64,000 nt of DNA from Membranipora membranacea (lineage: Eukaryota; Bryozoa; Gymnolaemata; Cheilostomatida; Membraniporidae), in contig OU612071.1 of NCBI GenBank assembly GCA_914767715.1, positions 5,826,001 through 5,890,000 of the forward strand, written 5' to 3'. The position numbers and the translations under genes are program-made. Below, piece by piece: positions 11,141 through 37,623 of this stretch (position 1 is the first letter of the stretch; every line of letters starts with the position of its first letter). The notes below the pieces were generated by a model. The model had not been told where the DNA came from, ran no database searches, and saw nothing but the letters and a program-made list of their open reading frames with translations.

Positions 11141-14100
11141 TCAATCATCCTCTCCTTCGCCCTCCCCTTCCCCATTCTCCTCATCATCTTCATCTCCCTG
11201 TAAAGTGACAAGAGTCAAAGTTAGACAAAGCTACGGTGAACAAACAACATCAGGCCAAATGTGTTTGGGGATGGAAATCTACTAATTATTCATCTAGGCC
11301 ATATTCAACATTGAATTGGTGTAATAACCGTAGCTGATGTCCAAACATAGCTAACCAGGGCCCAAATAAGATGAATTTTCCACTCGAAGATGTGAATTCC
11401 CATTAGCCAGCTTGTTCCTGGCAGCATAGAAGCATTCTATGCGATTTGGTGGCGCAATACATGATCACTGATTCGACTCTCATCCTCTCAGAATTAATCA
11501 ACGCCAAAAAGAGATCACCCAATACCCCGCTGTAACCAATCCCAACCCAGTGTAATCAGGCCACGCCCCACTTAACTCAGGCCACACCCCACAATAACTT
11601 AGCCAAACCCACTGTAATCAAGGCCCCGCCTACATACCTCTTCTTCTAACATTTCTTCTTCCTCTTCATCCTCAAAGTCTTCGTCGCCCTCATCGTCATC
11701 ATCATCATCTAGCTGTCCGCTGACTGGTTCTAACTCACTACTCAAGTAATACTGTAGGGGGTTAGGCCATATATCATCCTTCATTACCTACACATTATAA
11801 TAATATAATAATAATTACGCTGTTAATTTTACAACAACAACAATAACATATCAGTAATATTAAACATTCAGATATATTGACAATTCCATATTTTTATTAT
11901 ATTGCGTGCAAGGTAATCGATCATTAAATTTGAATGATTGAGCATGGATTAAATGAGGGAAATCCTAAGAATCCTACACCAAAGAATTTTTTACAGAATT
12001 AAATTTAGCAACCTTGATAGTACCTGTATTCAATTTATATATTTTCTCGTTGAAGATATTATATATTGGAGGATTTCAGCCTGCTAATGTTTTTCCCACA
12101 AGTGAAATACCAAACATCCGATGTTATGTCCTAGCATATATAAATTGTTCATACTAAAATGGCTAACTTTGGCTTGTCACACATTAAAAAGGCAGTAGAG
12201 ACTATGTAGGGTAATCTGTTTGTTGGTCTCCCATAGAAATTGGCAGATTATCGGTGGGTTAGCAGCTTTCGATACAATAAAAAACAGAAATTTCCCCTCC
12301 TAAATACACAGTGAGAGATCAAAAGCAAGATAACACAACTGCCAGGCCATCAAAGAAGCCCCACAACATTCCTAATCTCATAAATATCCGCCATTTACCT
12401 AAGTATAAATATGTCCGTAATTTACACTTTTCTGTTTTGACCTCACTGCAATTTACACTTCTCATAACATAATAGCTGCACCCTGCTTTCTACACAATAA
12501 TATTATTGTCCTTAAGTTGAGAGGCAGACTCAGTTACACACAGAAATAGGGTGACAGTGTCAAAGGGTGGGGCTGGTGAAAATAAGGACCAAGTTCATAT
12601 GATGCACCCATAAACATATTATAAATAGTATTTGTATGTTTATAGCTGCCCCTCAAATACCGGTGTAGCCATCGTCAGCAGCCATTTAGAGCAATGTTGA
12701 ACTAATAATTTTATTAAGGTGAAGATTGTCTTCATAATGGTGTAATAGAAAGAGGTATTTAGTATTTTCACCATCACATTGGGTATCCTTATATTTCAGC
12801 TTTCCCAAACTTGTTTTCAACCACTTTTGGAATGAAACAAACCCATTCATCAAAACAAGACAACCTCGATAATGGCGAATCACTGCCACATTAATATAAA
12901 CTGCTGTGTCATACAAAGCTTATAAATTTCCTCTTACTGGGGTACCCGGCCTAAGTGTGGGAGCACTACGAGGCTTCACAATCACCCCCATTAGTTACAG
13001 TGTACATATAAATCAAAAGGTCATCACTCTGAGAAGGCAAGGGGCCTGATGGCCTTGATGACTTGTGAGTATGGTAACAAAGTCGGAGAGGGGACAACTC
13101 TCTGATCTGACCCGGTCCCTCTCCCACCAAAATGATGAAGAGAGACAAGTAAGGGCCATTTACCCAAAGTTAGTGCCTCTAACTCATTGGTTAAAGTAGA
13201 GAGTAGTTGTGCTTACCTCGCCGAGTTCATCAGCCCCTGCATCTGTAGTATCACTGAACCAAGTGAAGAATGACTCGGACTCTAAAACTCTCTTTTTACT
13301 GTCTCCGTTAGCTTGTTTAGTGAGATCTTTACCTGTGGACAAAGAGAGGATACATTAGATGATGATATCTTAGCCAGGTGACAAGCATGAAACGGAATAT
13401 TGATACTGCGCTACATAAGCCAACACTGCATGCTGCTGGCACCATACGAATATGTCATACTGTAATTCCATCACAAATAAACATGGATTTTTTGTGCCGA
13501 TATACCAATGAAACTTGTGATATGCTGACTTGACTTTTCAGTTTACAACATGGCCATACTGATAAATAACAGTGGCTACGTGAATATGCGATTTTTTATC
13601 CCAATGCTAAATCCATTCTTGGGACACAAAAAAAAGCAGGTTTCAAAAATTATGAAATAGGTGACAACTCCTAAAAATAAAACTGAAACTGCATGCACAT
13701 AAACTTGAAACTGTTTGAATTATTTCAGCAATTTTCCCTTCTTGAGAATAACAATCCCTGGTGTTTAGATTGCTAAGTAGGGTTTGAATTCACTGAAAAC
13801 TTCTTCAACAGAATATACAATAACTAGGTATGTATACTTTAGGCATGTGTATACATAATCTATTTCATGATTGTGTTATCTTACCTTCTTTCCATTTGAT
13901 ACCCGATGTTTTAGAGGAAGGTTCTCCGGCTTCATTCAAATGAAATTCTTTCTTCAGGAATGCATTCTCAAAGTATGGGTTCTTTGCAAAATGCTGTAAC
14001 ATAAAGCAAGAAGTTATATATTATATATTGATGATTACTTAATTGATATCAATATGAATACATTGAAAATGTATATAAGTTATCTGATTTACGATAAACA

Positions 14101-17100
14101 AATTTAGCATCAGCATAAAAATGATAATTTCCAAGCATAACTCTGGAAGTGCTTTATCATCCCTATTCCTTCTTATGGTTTGTATTTCCTTCACCCACTG
14201 TATATTAAAGTAAATTACGTTTGAGGATTGAGAGAAGAATAAAGGAAACATTTCCTGAAGAAGATCACAGCATGACGGAGAATGAAGATGGATTAAAAAT
14301 AATAGGCTGATGGGCCTTGATAAGATTGATAAGAGATTGTTCAATAGCATTGTATTCCCTCTGTACATCTATGCTCAGAGAGGCAACTTTGTTTAGACCA
14401 GTTCAGGATGGGCAGTACAAATTCAAATTCCAGAATACAAATATCTATCACTTCATTATCTGGCAATTCCAGCAAATCTATGGTAGTGATAGATCAGTCT
14501 CCATCCGCAATTGTTCCACTAAGATAAGGAAACTTTAAATAGCCTGCGCAGCGAGGCTTTCATCAGCAAGTCTGTCGTTTTAAGGAACGGTCACTAACAA
14601 CAGACACGGGTAGAGGAGGCACGTTCAGTGAGAAATCATGTTTATATCGGCATGTAAGGGTTAAGTTACGTGGATGATCTATACTATTATAGTTAAGGCC
14701 ACATTACTACTATGGGCCCACGCATTCCCTAAGGTGTCACATCGCGCTAAGTGTGACCCAATCAGCCACTGTTTATGATAAGTCAAACTGGTAACAACAC
14801 AAGACGACTGGGTCCAGTGTTGAAAATTTCAGGTATGAGATACAAGGATGATCGGGAGGACCGCTGAGTTAAACTTGACGGTAATATTGGGGATGGTCAA
14901 CTCAATTGCAACAAAAGATTGGAACAAAGTTTGTCAGGACCTTTCAGCAAACTTGAGTAATTCTTCATGATGCCATGTTGAGCAAGTTGTGCTCAGAAAT
15001 TTTTAATCTGTGTTTTTTGATGTGTACAGTTTCCGTTCTATTAACCTTCTGTCAACCCCTCTGGTTTCCTAAAGACATTGCAATGTTTTACGAAGGTGGA
15101 TAGTTAAATAAAGGCCTAGTCTAGTAACAATGCTTTGGTGTGCCGTCTTAGGGCCTTCACACTTCTAAGCCGAGGGTAGTTTCTACTCACCAGTGTGACA
15201 GAGAAACCCGATTTAATATCTTCAAACTCCTCCACTTCCACTTTAGATAGATAATGTAACACCTGAAACATAGAAAGAAATCAACATGATAGCCAAAAAT
15301 AAATAGTGTGTGGCTGCCTGATACTCATAGTCACAAAACAAGAGTACAATAGATAATGTTAAACCTGCAACAGAGCGAGAGTTCATAATTCGGACAAAAT
15401 CCCTTGAGAAAGTAATAAGTGTGTGGCTGTCTGCTATTCGTCGCCACAAACAAGAATGAAACTGATCCAACGCGTAGTAGACAACTCCTACTGATATTAA
15501 TTTTGGCTTCAAACACTGAATTAGATTCTTCTCTTAGAATGGAAATAGTATCATAGCGTTATACGGTTAGGACCCTAAACACAGGGACCCATCTGACTGT
15601 TATCTGATTGGCTGTCCCTAGTAGCATGAATAATTAGCCTGAGAAATTGTCTTGTTTACAAAATTGCAAACAGTAATTATACCCCTACAGTGTCGATGAT
15701 TAGGGCATTTCTAGATTGCTACTAGGGACTGGCTATTTTTGCAAGCCCTTTGTTTTGCAAAAGAAAGCTAATGATGCTATTCCAGATATGGAATTCAATG
15801 TCTTCAAAATATAACAGATTATTGTATACTGTAATCATAATCCTACTTATGGAGACTAATCATTTTTACTTCCTTTTAGAGATGCCCAGTTATTCCAAAG
15901 AGAAATAAATATCTCTTATATTACGCACATCACAAAATAAACTTGAAAGCAGTTGAAATTCAGTCACAAGCTCTCACTGTTGCATGCTAAGAATGAGAAC
16001 CAAGAGGTGGCATTTTATGAGAACAGGATGGATGCAGTACCTTGAATTGAATATCAAGAGGATATCAAATGTCTAGTATGAAGGAGGGTTCACTAGGACA
16101 AACTAAAATATCAAGTATTGAAATGTGCTGTAGTATGGAAATGACTCAATGTTTGGGCACCAACGACACCGTACTTCCCCAGGTTGGCACAAATCATAGC
16201 TAGATACCAATAATAGTACACTCTGTGGCGGAATGCCTAGCCTTGAAAGTTCCGCTGTGTGATTGCCTGCTGCACCTTTTAACACTTCCCTACTGCTAGC
16301 CCAACTAGACTACAAGGACCAAGCCTTCCCTTCACTCATCATATATGAAGAGAGTATTAAATCGAATTAATCACAGCGCTAGCTAAGCCCGCCTAACTGG
16401 GAGATGAGAAGCGATATTACAAGAGCTTTGTCCCTCCCATACCGATAAAAAGAAAGCTTTAATGCACATAGGCCTACAGTTCTGGCATTTTTCGAACTAG
16501 TAATTTCTTCTGGTCCCGTTACTAAAAACCACACACTATTCTGTCTTGATAATAAGAACAAAAACCGACAGTATCATTTCCTTTTGACCTCTCGGGGACA
16601 TGAAATGGAAACTAAACATAAAATTTAAAATATAATAACTACTCAATATGTTGTATTTTAATATAATATGAATATAATAATCTAATATATTATATTTTAA
16701 AATCAGTGATCACCTATAATAATACTAACCTCTTCGTCCTGCTCTGTGAGTAATGTGGACAGCTGAGGATGATTAACAAACACATTTAACCAGAAGTCGG
16801 GTATTTTAGCTATCAAGTCGTTACGTGTACCAAAATGTGGCTGCCTCAGTTTATTGTATTTCTGTTCAACCTGTGAAATTAATCAAAACATTGAGTTGTG
16901 AAATATCAGGGCAGTAAGTAAAACCTATAAACATAAATTCTCTATTAATATATTTGTGGTTAAACATATCAGACCTAAAAGAGTGAGCTTGATTAGATTA
17001 TGAAGTAGCTTGATGATTTCAACAAGAAGGGTCTCCCATGTCTCTTCCTTATTGTAAAATGTTTCATTTTATGTTTTTGTGACATTCTTCATGGTTTTAT

Positions 17101-20100
17101 ACTGTAGCTAGTTGTTGCCTGTAGGGGCGTTAGCTATTTATAAGCCTATTCAGTTCATCTGGATATAATATGGTCCCGTATCAATATGATCTCAAGTCTG
17201 GCTGCCATTTCACGCTAAACATTCCAACAGTTGAACTTTTCATTGAACACAGGGGTATGAGAAGTTTGATTTAAAATAAGCACAGCATCAAACAATAGTG
17301 TGTTATGGGAGAAAATTCAACTTCAATACAATTTCTCATTCAGGTGACCATGACTACCACATTCAAGAGCCTTTGGAAGTCATCACCTCTCCCCCCCCCC
17401 CCCCCGATAAAACAAATTAACTTACTGATCACAGATTCAACATATTTCACCCCAACTTCGAATCATAGAATCAACTCACTAAATAGTGCCCTTCATGAGA
17501 AATGACTTAAATTAAAGAGGTAGGAATCGAAGGGGGTGCACGGGGATTAATCATGTGAAGTGACAGGCAAGACCATTGGCTGATCAATGTAATTAGAGGC
17601 GGAGAATGGCCTTGGTCTCCGCCTCTAACAGCCAGTCCACGTTGCGTTCTCAAATGTGTTATATAAGAAATTGTGATTCCCAGACACCCATAAATAAAGT
17701 TGAATAGAAGCTATGATATAGCTATTGTTGTGTTGGCTCATCACACTTGGGATTATAGGGTTTAGTTACAACGGTCAATTTCAATCTTGACAACGGTATC
17801 TAGGCAACCTCTAAAACCATAAATCATAACGTCAAAATTGACCAATAAGAGCTCGTATATTTTGAAGCGGATGATTTGAAATCATCGGAACTGGGCAATT
17901 TCGTATGACATCAGTCATATTTTCACCACTTTCCAATGCCATTATTGGAATGAAAATTTATTGGGCATGTGTATCACACAATTCCGCATCAGCTTGTCTG
18001 ATTCCCATTAAAAATAATTCACTGCTTCTCCTCTTAATTCCGAAAAAAGCAGGAGGAATTTGAATGCTGCTAACCCCATTTGAATTTGATATGGCTGGGT
18101 GATCGCTTTACATTGACTGGCCCTTATATACCGGTCGAGGCACTTTAAGAACAGAGCGTACCACTCCCAATCATATTTTGTTCCCAGATATTGTTGTGAT
18201 TGAAGAAAGTAAAAAGTACTAATAATATACACCTACCTTTAGAATTTCCTCGCTAGCCTGTTCATTTAACCGATCAATTTCATTTTGTACTTCATCGATT
18301 TTCTCTATAGCTTCCTGTTCCGCCAAATCGGCTGAAAGAGAGAATAGGATTGGCTTGTCAGGAGCAGACAACAATCACAGCGTGTCTTTCTAATACTTCA
18401 ATTTGATGGGAACATTAATAATTTTATAGTGCTAGTAGCAGAGACTGCGTCAACTGCTTTCACTTAATTCACAGATCATTGGGAAATGAGTCCCTGCTCC
18501 AGATGGTAGCCGAGCCAAGAGCCTCCCTGCCAGCTGAGCTATCATCTGCTTGTTGACAAATCTGGATTATAGTGCCCAAGGAGTAAGCACGACCAACTAA
18601 TTCATTATTTGCAGTCTTTTTATTTTCCATTCTTTATATATTGCATATTGGGGTTTATGATCCTAAGCTGAGACCTAGGAATTTACATTTTTTTGCAACA
18701 AAAATTTTATAGGTGCGGCGTTCTTGTTCTATGTATAGGGTGGTACCGCAGCTCAGCTTTCATTCAGAAATGGTCATGGACTGTGCAGACCCAGTGGATA
18801 AATTCATATGACTTCTCTGCATTTTACTTTCGCATCTTTTTTTTTCTTCCCTGTTGGAAGTGAGCCAAAGGATTGTTCAGATGCTATTCATGATCGAGGA
18901 AGTTATTCACAAAACTGTTGTTCAGACCTCCAGTCACCAATTGTGACTAAGAAGGACCCTAGTCTTCGATTCATACCAATACAATGCTGCCTTAGATTTT
19001 TGAGACAAATACTTGATAAACATGATACTGGTAAAGTAAATCTGAAGTTTCAGAATTAAATAAATAAATTGCGATCGTAGCGACCAAATACACCAATATT
19101 AAATGAGACATAGAATTGCCTGCCTGGTCGAATTTTAAAAATAACATTCCCCTGGATAGAACAAAATATTTGGCTCACTTGTCTAGAGTTGAGAGACCGC
19201 TCATAGTTGTGAAAATCAGAATCATAGCTAAACAATAATAATGCAGTATAATGGTACCATGGCACCCTGGACTGAAAATATAAACAATTTATTCTTGCAA
19301 GTCTCACACACCGCTCACATTGAAACGCTCTGCAGAATTCCTGTGTATATCACCTATAGCTATATAGCGTTTAAAGTATATATTTTAAGAGTTAACTCTG
19401 ATATGTAGACAATGTTTCAGGATGAGTCCGTTCATGTATGCAAACTTTAAGAAAATTTTGATGACAATTTGTCTTGCTAATTTAAGTTGTTTTAATTTGA
19501 TTTCTTCTCTAGACCTGAACTTTACTAACATATTGATAACTGCGGAGGTTAGTCCAATACTACATAACATCCTGGTGGACGGACTGTATTGGAATCAGAC
19601 TGGGGGGGGGGGGGGGGTCTTTCAATGAGAAACAGTCAAAATCGCAGTCTTATCGCTCACTCAGTGAGTGAGCGATACCTGCTAGGGGTCTCGCTTTCAG
19701 ATCGCTCAGTCACTTGATGGAACTATATACATTCTGAGAGCGATTTGGGAGCGATTTTCTCTGATTGAAACACCAAGTGAGTGATCATTTTGAGCGATGT
19801 GATAGTGATAACTTGCTTTAGTAAAGGATCACTCTTTCTAATTGAAAGACCCCCCTGGGAGTCATCATGCATGTAACATTTGATGGTAGAGCTCCATTAT
19901 ATAGGCAATGATGACCAGTCCTATGAACTCACAATATATATGGCATGACGACAAAACAGTTGCCGCCAACTGCTCAAGCAAAGTCGAGGGGCAAGGCCAC
20001 CCCGCATACTTTTTCATTAATTTTTAAAATATTATTTTAATTGTTCTTGATACGATTTCAGTCACTGTCGTCGGTCTCTTGCAGTATAGTTTGGTGTATG

Positions 20101-20565
20101 GCCGTGATCTATCCTTCATTTTGTTGTTGGTGGAGTAATTCCAGTCAGTGCCGTCAGTCTTGCCTGTGGACAGCACTGTCTGTGGTGTGACTGTGATTGC
20201 TCTAATCACCACTTTAGTTAGTTGATTGTCACTTGTTTGTAGAAAGAATGTAGACTATGCTATGCAACATATCCAAACTGAGTACTTTTCTGTACTGTCA
20301 TCAAAATTGCTTGAGAACCATGGATCCATTAGCTAGCTCATTTCATTATTATTATTTACGACAAACACCAGTCCGAAGTGAAAGCATGGCAGCACAACAG
20401 CTTCAGCCAGCTCTTAGAACCGCCTATCACTCTTATATTCATTTTAAGACTTCATAAAATCAAATTGAGAAACAAAATTCAGTCATGAAACAAGTATATC
20501 TGGTGCTTTCTTCACTTACCAGCATCCGAGTTCTCTGTTCGCGGGATTTTCGCCTGAGTTGCCAT
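11141..20565 (-). CDS. SET: SET / TAF-I histone chaperone (NAP1 family)
   Basis: Minus-strand coding exons are 20565-20520, 18331-18237, 16870-16730, 15262-15191, 13993-13885, 13332-13217, 11787-11638 and 11197-11141. All junctions are GT-AG and in phase, giving 261 residues against 277-290 for vertebrate SET. The N-terminal dimerisation helix contains [19 protein letters not shown], followed by [66 protein letters not shown] and [12 protein letters not shown], all SET landmarks in order. A lysine-rich KKR lies near the site of the vertebrate nuclear signal. The C terminus (about residue 208 onward) is an Asp/Glu tract ending in [11 protein letters not shown] binds histones, belongs to the INHAT complex and inhibits PP2A. 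The start is fixed by the first exon, whose ATG is followed by 15 residues and a GTAAGT donor. The gene is head to head with the USP gene. Confidence 0.97.
17593..17628. repeat. 13-bp perfect hairpin in a SET intron
   Basis: TTAGAGGCGGAGA at 17593-17605 is the exact reverse complement of 17616-17628, with a 10-base loop. It is GC-rich against an AT-rich intron and may be the remnant of a small foldback element. Confidence 0.7.
19613..19855. mobile_element. MITE with GGGGGTCTTTCAAT ends in a SET intron
   Basis: GGGGGTCTTTCAATGAGAAA at 19613-19632 and the near reverse complement at 19835-19855 form ~20-bp terminal inverted repeats around a ~240-bp non-coding interior. The interior repeats a GAGCGAT word and has a 12-bp-arm palindrome near 19651-19677. 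The left end abuts a 16-base poly-G run (19602-19617), which blurs the exact boundary and any target duplication. Confidence 0.72.
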
Positions 20566-21936
20566 TTTTTTCAATGAGGCACGAGTTGAAGAAGAAAGAA
20601 ACTGGGTCAAAACCCACAGTTAAAACATGAAATCTCCTATTTTTAAATTCCGCCTTTTAGATTCTGTGCTTTAAATAATTAATTCAAATTACTTCTACAC
20701 AAACCGATATCACAAAGTTGTGGTTTCAAATAAGGTCTTGTCTTAAATAATAATAAATCAATATTTAAATTATCACTTTTCAGATTTTCTCTCAAGGTCA
20801 GACGAGGGTTATACAGATTATTTCCCCCAGGTTTGTTTTTCCTTTTCACATAGTCATTTGCTTAGATAGAGAAATTGAACCATGTGTAGTCTAGATATGC
20901 TGATAGCATCCCAATAACATCAGAGATTATACAAGTAAGTTTATGGTTCAATTATCAACACTATGTATAAAACCTCAGTATTTCTGTACTCAGCACACAT
21001 TGCCTGGCTTTGGAGAGGGGGAAGAATAAGGATGGTTTTCACTCTTGCCCCCCTTGGCCTTGGTCTGTCTTGTAATGTTATTCATTGTAATTTGTATGAA
21101 TGTTTGACTTGTAATACTTGATGATACCTGTAATTTGTAAGATCTGTTACTTACTACCAACACACATAAATCTACTGCTTGCCAATGTGAACTGTCTGGC
21201 CAGAGTCTCAATTCCATCTTCTGTCCAAATATTGTCATTGTGAAGTGATTGTTACTGTATGACTTGAGCCTTCAGCCTACAGGCACAGCTACACTGGCCA
21301 ATAAAAAGGCCAAAACAGCTGCCTTCTGTCATTAGCTAGCTAGAGTCAAGGCCAACTTTCTATCTAAACTTCTGTACTCTACCTTCTTCTCTTTGATAAC
21401 AAACTTCACTTTGTCATTCTCCAATGTCACTGAATTGATCCAAGCGCCTAGGCCTACGGGTAGTATGAGTCTTTCAAATACAAATTGAGAATCACACTCA
21501 CAGAATTGTTGCTGTTAGCGTAGATTTTGCTCACTCCAGGCCCAGCGTTATTATGGCAAAGATTAATATTTGCTTGAGGAACAAGATGTGCTGTCTTATC
21601 TTACTCCAGTAAATGTTGTAGCTCTTAAATTATACCATCATAAAAAAACAGCCGCTGTGAAATTGTATATAATTTAGAGGAAAAAGGCTGTTGACGGTGG
21701 GCGATGGATACAAGTCTCGTCTCTGTTCCTCGTTGACAAACAGTTAATTGGATGATGCATGAGGTGGCTTTAGCCAATATCCAGTAATTATGACTTATGA
21801 CCATTTATTACAAATGTTTTCTTGTCTGAGTTGATTTTCTTTATTACAGGCCTGTTGGCGAATAGTACTAATTAGCTTCACCAAGCAAACCGCATGGTGT
21901 TTATCACATAATTAGCGCACCTCCATTTGTTCTGCG
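20566..21936. promoter_or_regulatory. Shared 5' region of divergent SET and USP20/33-like genes
   Basis: SET starts at 20565 on the minus strand and the USP gene at 21937 on the plus strand, so 1.37 kb separates two divergent start codons. It must carry both 5' UTRs and probably a bidirectional promoter. I see no CpG-dense block or clear TATA/Inr elements, so this call rests on gene arrangement alone. The open frame on the minus strand at 20990-21238 shows no family resemblance. Confidence 0.5.
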
Positions 21937-34960
<13,024 letters not shown>

Positions 34961-37163
34961 CACAATGAATTAGGTACTCGGGACTGATCATGTCCTAATT
35001 AGTCAGTCTTTACTTACTGGTCTATGAGAAGTGATAGTAAATGAAATTGTTGAACTGTTATTGTCAACATTGTTTTTATTTTATTTATATTTATTTAAAT
35101 GATATGGTTATATGATAGTGACTCATAATATGTAAGATATGTCCTGTTTTGTTCCAGTTTTATCTAGATATGAACCTAAGCTAAACTGATTGTTTTTGGG
35201 TGTTATTACCATAACAAATGCGTACTATCCAACAATAGCATAAGCATTCCTGTTCAAATTCCTGTACCAATTCTCAACAAACTACTTTTCCAATGGATCC
35301 CCAACCATGTACGCAAACTATTCGGCCTACATGTCCCATTATTGTATCCAATACATTAATTGTTAGAATTGTTAGACATTATTGATGCATTCTTTTTTAC
35401 AATAATAAAATATTATTGAATAGTTGGTTTTGTTGCTACTGCATAACCTCCAAGCAACTGAGTGTGAATGTATATTGTCTGATAAAATCTTTAACTGGTC
35501 ACCGATTAAATTCAACATCGAGGGATTATAATTGACTGATACTACCTTCGACCCGGGCTGCAGAGTTAGCGCACTTAACCAGGCCACTGCAAGTCTTATG
35601 ATTCCGTGAGTTCTCGCTTGCATTCCATAAGGGAACGCGATATGAACACCGTGAAACAACTCAACTGTAGACAGTTAACGACTGGAACGCAAGGTTGTTA
35701 TGACATGTTAAAAATTTTGATGTTAGTTGTTTCATGTGCTAATCAATGGGCATGGCATCGATTTTTTTTAATGCTCTTTGTCCCACTTCTCAACAGCAAT
35801 GTTATTTTATACGTTAGCAAGCTTTTTAATTTTCCTGATTGAAAAGTGTTACCTATTGTTCGTTAATTTCAATTGGGTGGATCAAACACAGTTTGACCCA
35901 TAGACTTAATAAGTCTATGGTTTGACCTCAGCATTGGTGCTTCAGTCGGTTGCAGTATAGACCAACGCAGGTTGTTGTTACTGAACGAAACTTGGCGTAT
36001 GCAGGGGCAGTCTTTAAACAACTGCTTGAAGCGGCAAACCTGAAAACATGTTGGCAACAATCAATATCGACGTTGGGTGAAGCAAGTAGTTAGAGAAACT
36101 TAACTCCCTGGATGAAGCAACGGAACAACCATACATAGTGTTACCTTGTCGGTACTAAGGGCAGGTGCTTGTTCTCAAGTCATGTCTTTTTTCTGAAAGT
36201 TTGTTATTAACTGTTTGCGAACTGTCCTGAACTCGGAGATAAATAGGATAACAATTTTGAATACATCTTAGCAAGATAATTGTAGTTGCAGAAGCACTGT
36301 TTGCGATTTGATATCCATAATGAGTGGACTTATCATTATACCCTTGGAAACTATTTTGATGATAAGGTAGCGCCTGTGAGGTTGTACAATGCGAGTCCTT
36401 ATGTTTTAAAAGCCTCTCTTTTGAGAAGTACCTTATATTTCTAGTTATCGCGCAAACCAGTTTTTCTTTGAAGCTGGTGACATTGAAAGAGGACTGGTTT
36501 GTGAAGAAGGATGGACCAAGCCAACAGTGAATAGATGTGTGCTTAGATCAGCAGATAACCCACTGCCTTTATCGTGCTTTGCCAATAGCTACCATCACCA
36601 AAGTTATTTCGATTTTCAGAATACAGGTTTGGTGCGCTAATGATGATGCACTCTCTCTGGCGACAAAACCAAATAGTGCCTTTGCTTCATCTTAGCAAAG
36701 CTATTGTTGAAGCTCTGCCGAAACAAAACCCCAACAAAGGGTTCAAGATTTACAAATGGGATATCAATTTATTTTTACAGCCATAATGTAAATGTCATGA
36801 TAATAATAGGTCGCGATTTAAAGATCGATGGAATGTAATGTAATAAACTGTAAAAGTGATATTATGTGTTTTACTGAATATCAATGAGTTGCGCAAAAAC
36901 AACATCCGCCCTCGTCAAACTAGAAAATATTGAATTATTAATAACAAGGGTATTCCCCTGTATTTCAATAGATAGATAGTTTATTCCTGTCTCCAATTAT
37001 TTGGTCTTGTCAGAGCAATAAAAATGTGAGAAAAAATGTAAAAAGATCAGTTACTAATTGCCAATGCATACATATAATTAAGATCAGGACAACTGGTTAA
37101 AAAATTCAATTGTAAAATTAAAATACGGAGCACAGGAATTTAATGCATAATTATGTTTCTAAA

Positions 37164-37623
37164 TCAGTATTTTCTGAGGTCAATACGACATTTTAGCTGT
37201 CGGTACCTGCCTGAGGGCAGTTGCTCCAGTTCGAACAGGGGGGTGCGGTCTGTAGCATACATGCGTAGGCATCTCTGTTTGAAGCATTGTTCATACATGG
37301 CGCTTATGGATGGGAAGTTACAGTGAGCCATGGAGCTTGCTAGACTGATGACGCTGTCTAGATCAGATTGACACGTTTTAGAAACATGACCAAAAATGGT
37401 ACAAAGATGTATAAATTGTATAAATGTTAAATAGCACTTAGTGCTGATTGGACATGATATATTCAAGGAGTACAGTTTTTTTCATAATGAAAATGAGTTT
37501 ACGGGCTTTTTTTTCGACAGCCTGTGTGTTTGCTTTGAAGTTTAACTTCTTATCAACAACAGTGCCCAGATATTTGAATGAGTCAAGAGTAGCAAGTGCG
37601 CTAATGCTAACCCATTGCACCAT
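37164..37623 (-). pseudogene. Non-LTR retrotransposon reverse transcriptase, C-terminal relic
   Basis: Minus-strand frame 37623-37438 reads SFKYLGTVVDKKLNF then KKARKLIFIMKK, the post-polymerase block found in many LINE reverse transcriptases. A second frame (37466-37164) continues with CFKQRCLRMYATD, PLFELEQLPSGRYRQLKCR, matching the usual LINE end (LPSGRRFRxPxCRTNR). The join needs a frame change, and the first frame ends at a stop at 37440-37438, so the copy is dead. Upstream polymerase and endonuclease domains are not visible, consistent with 5' truncation. Confidence 0.72.

Noticed and set aside
11100-11285. 61-codon Ser/Pro-rich plus-strand frame
   Set aside because: It is the antisense of the acidic C-terminal tail exon of SET.
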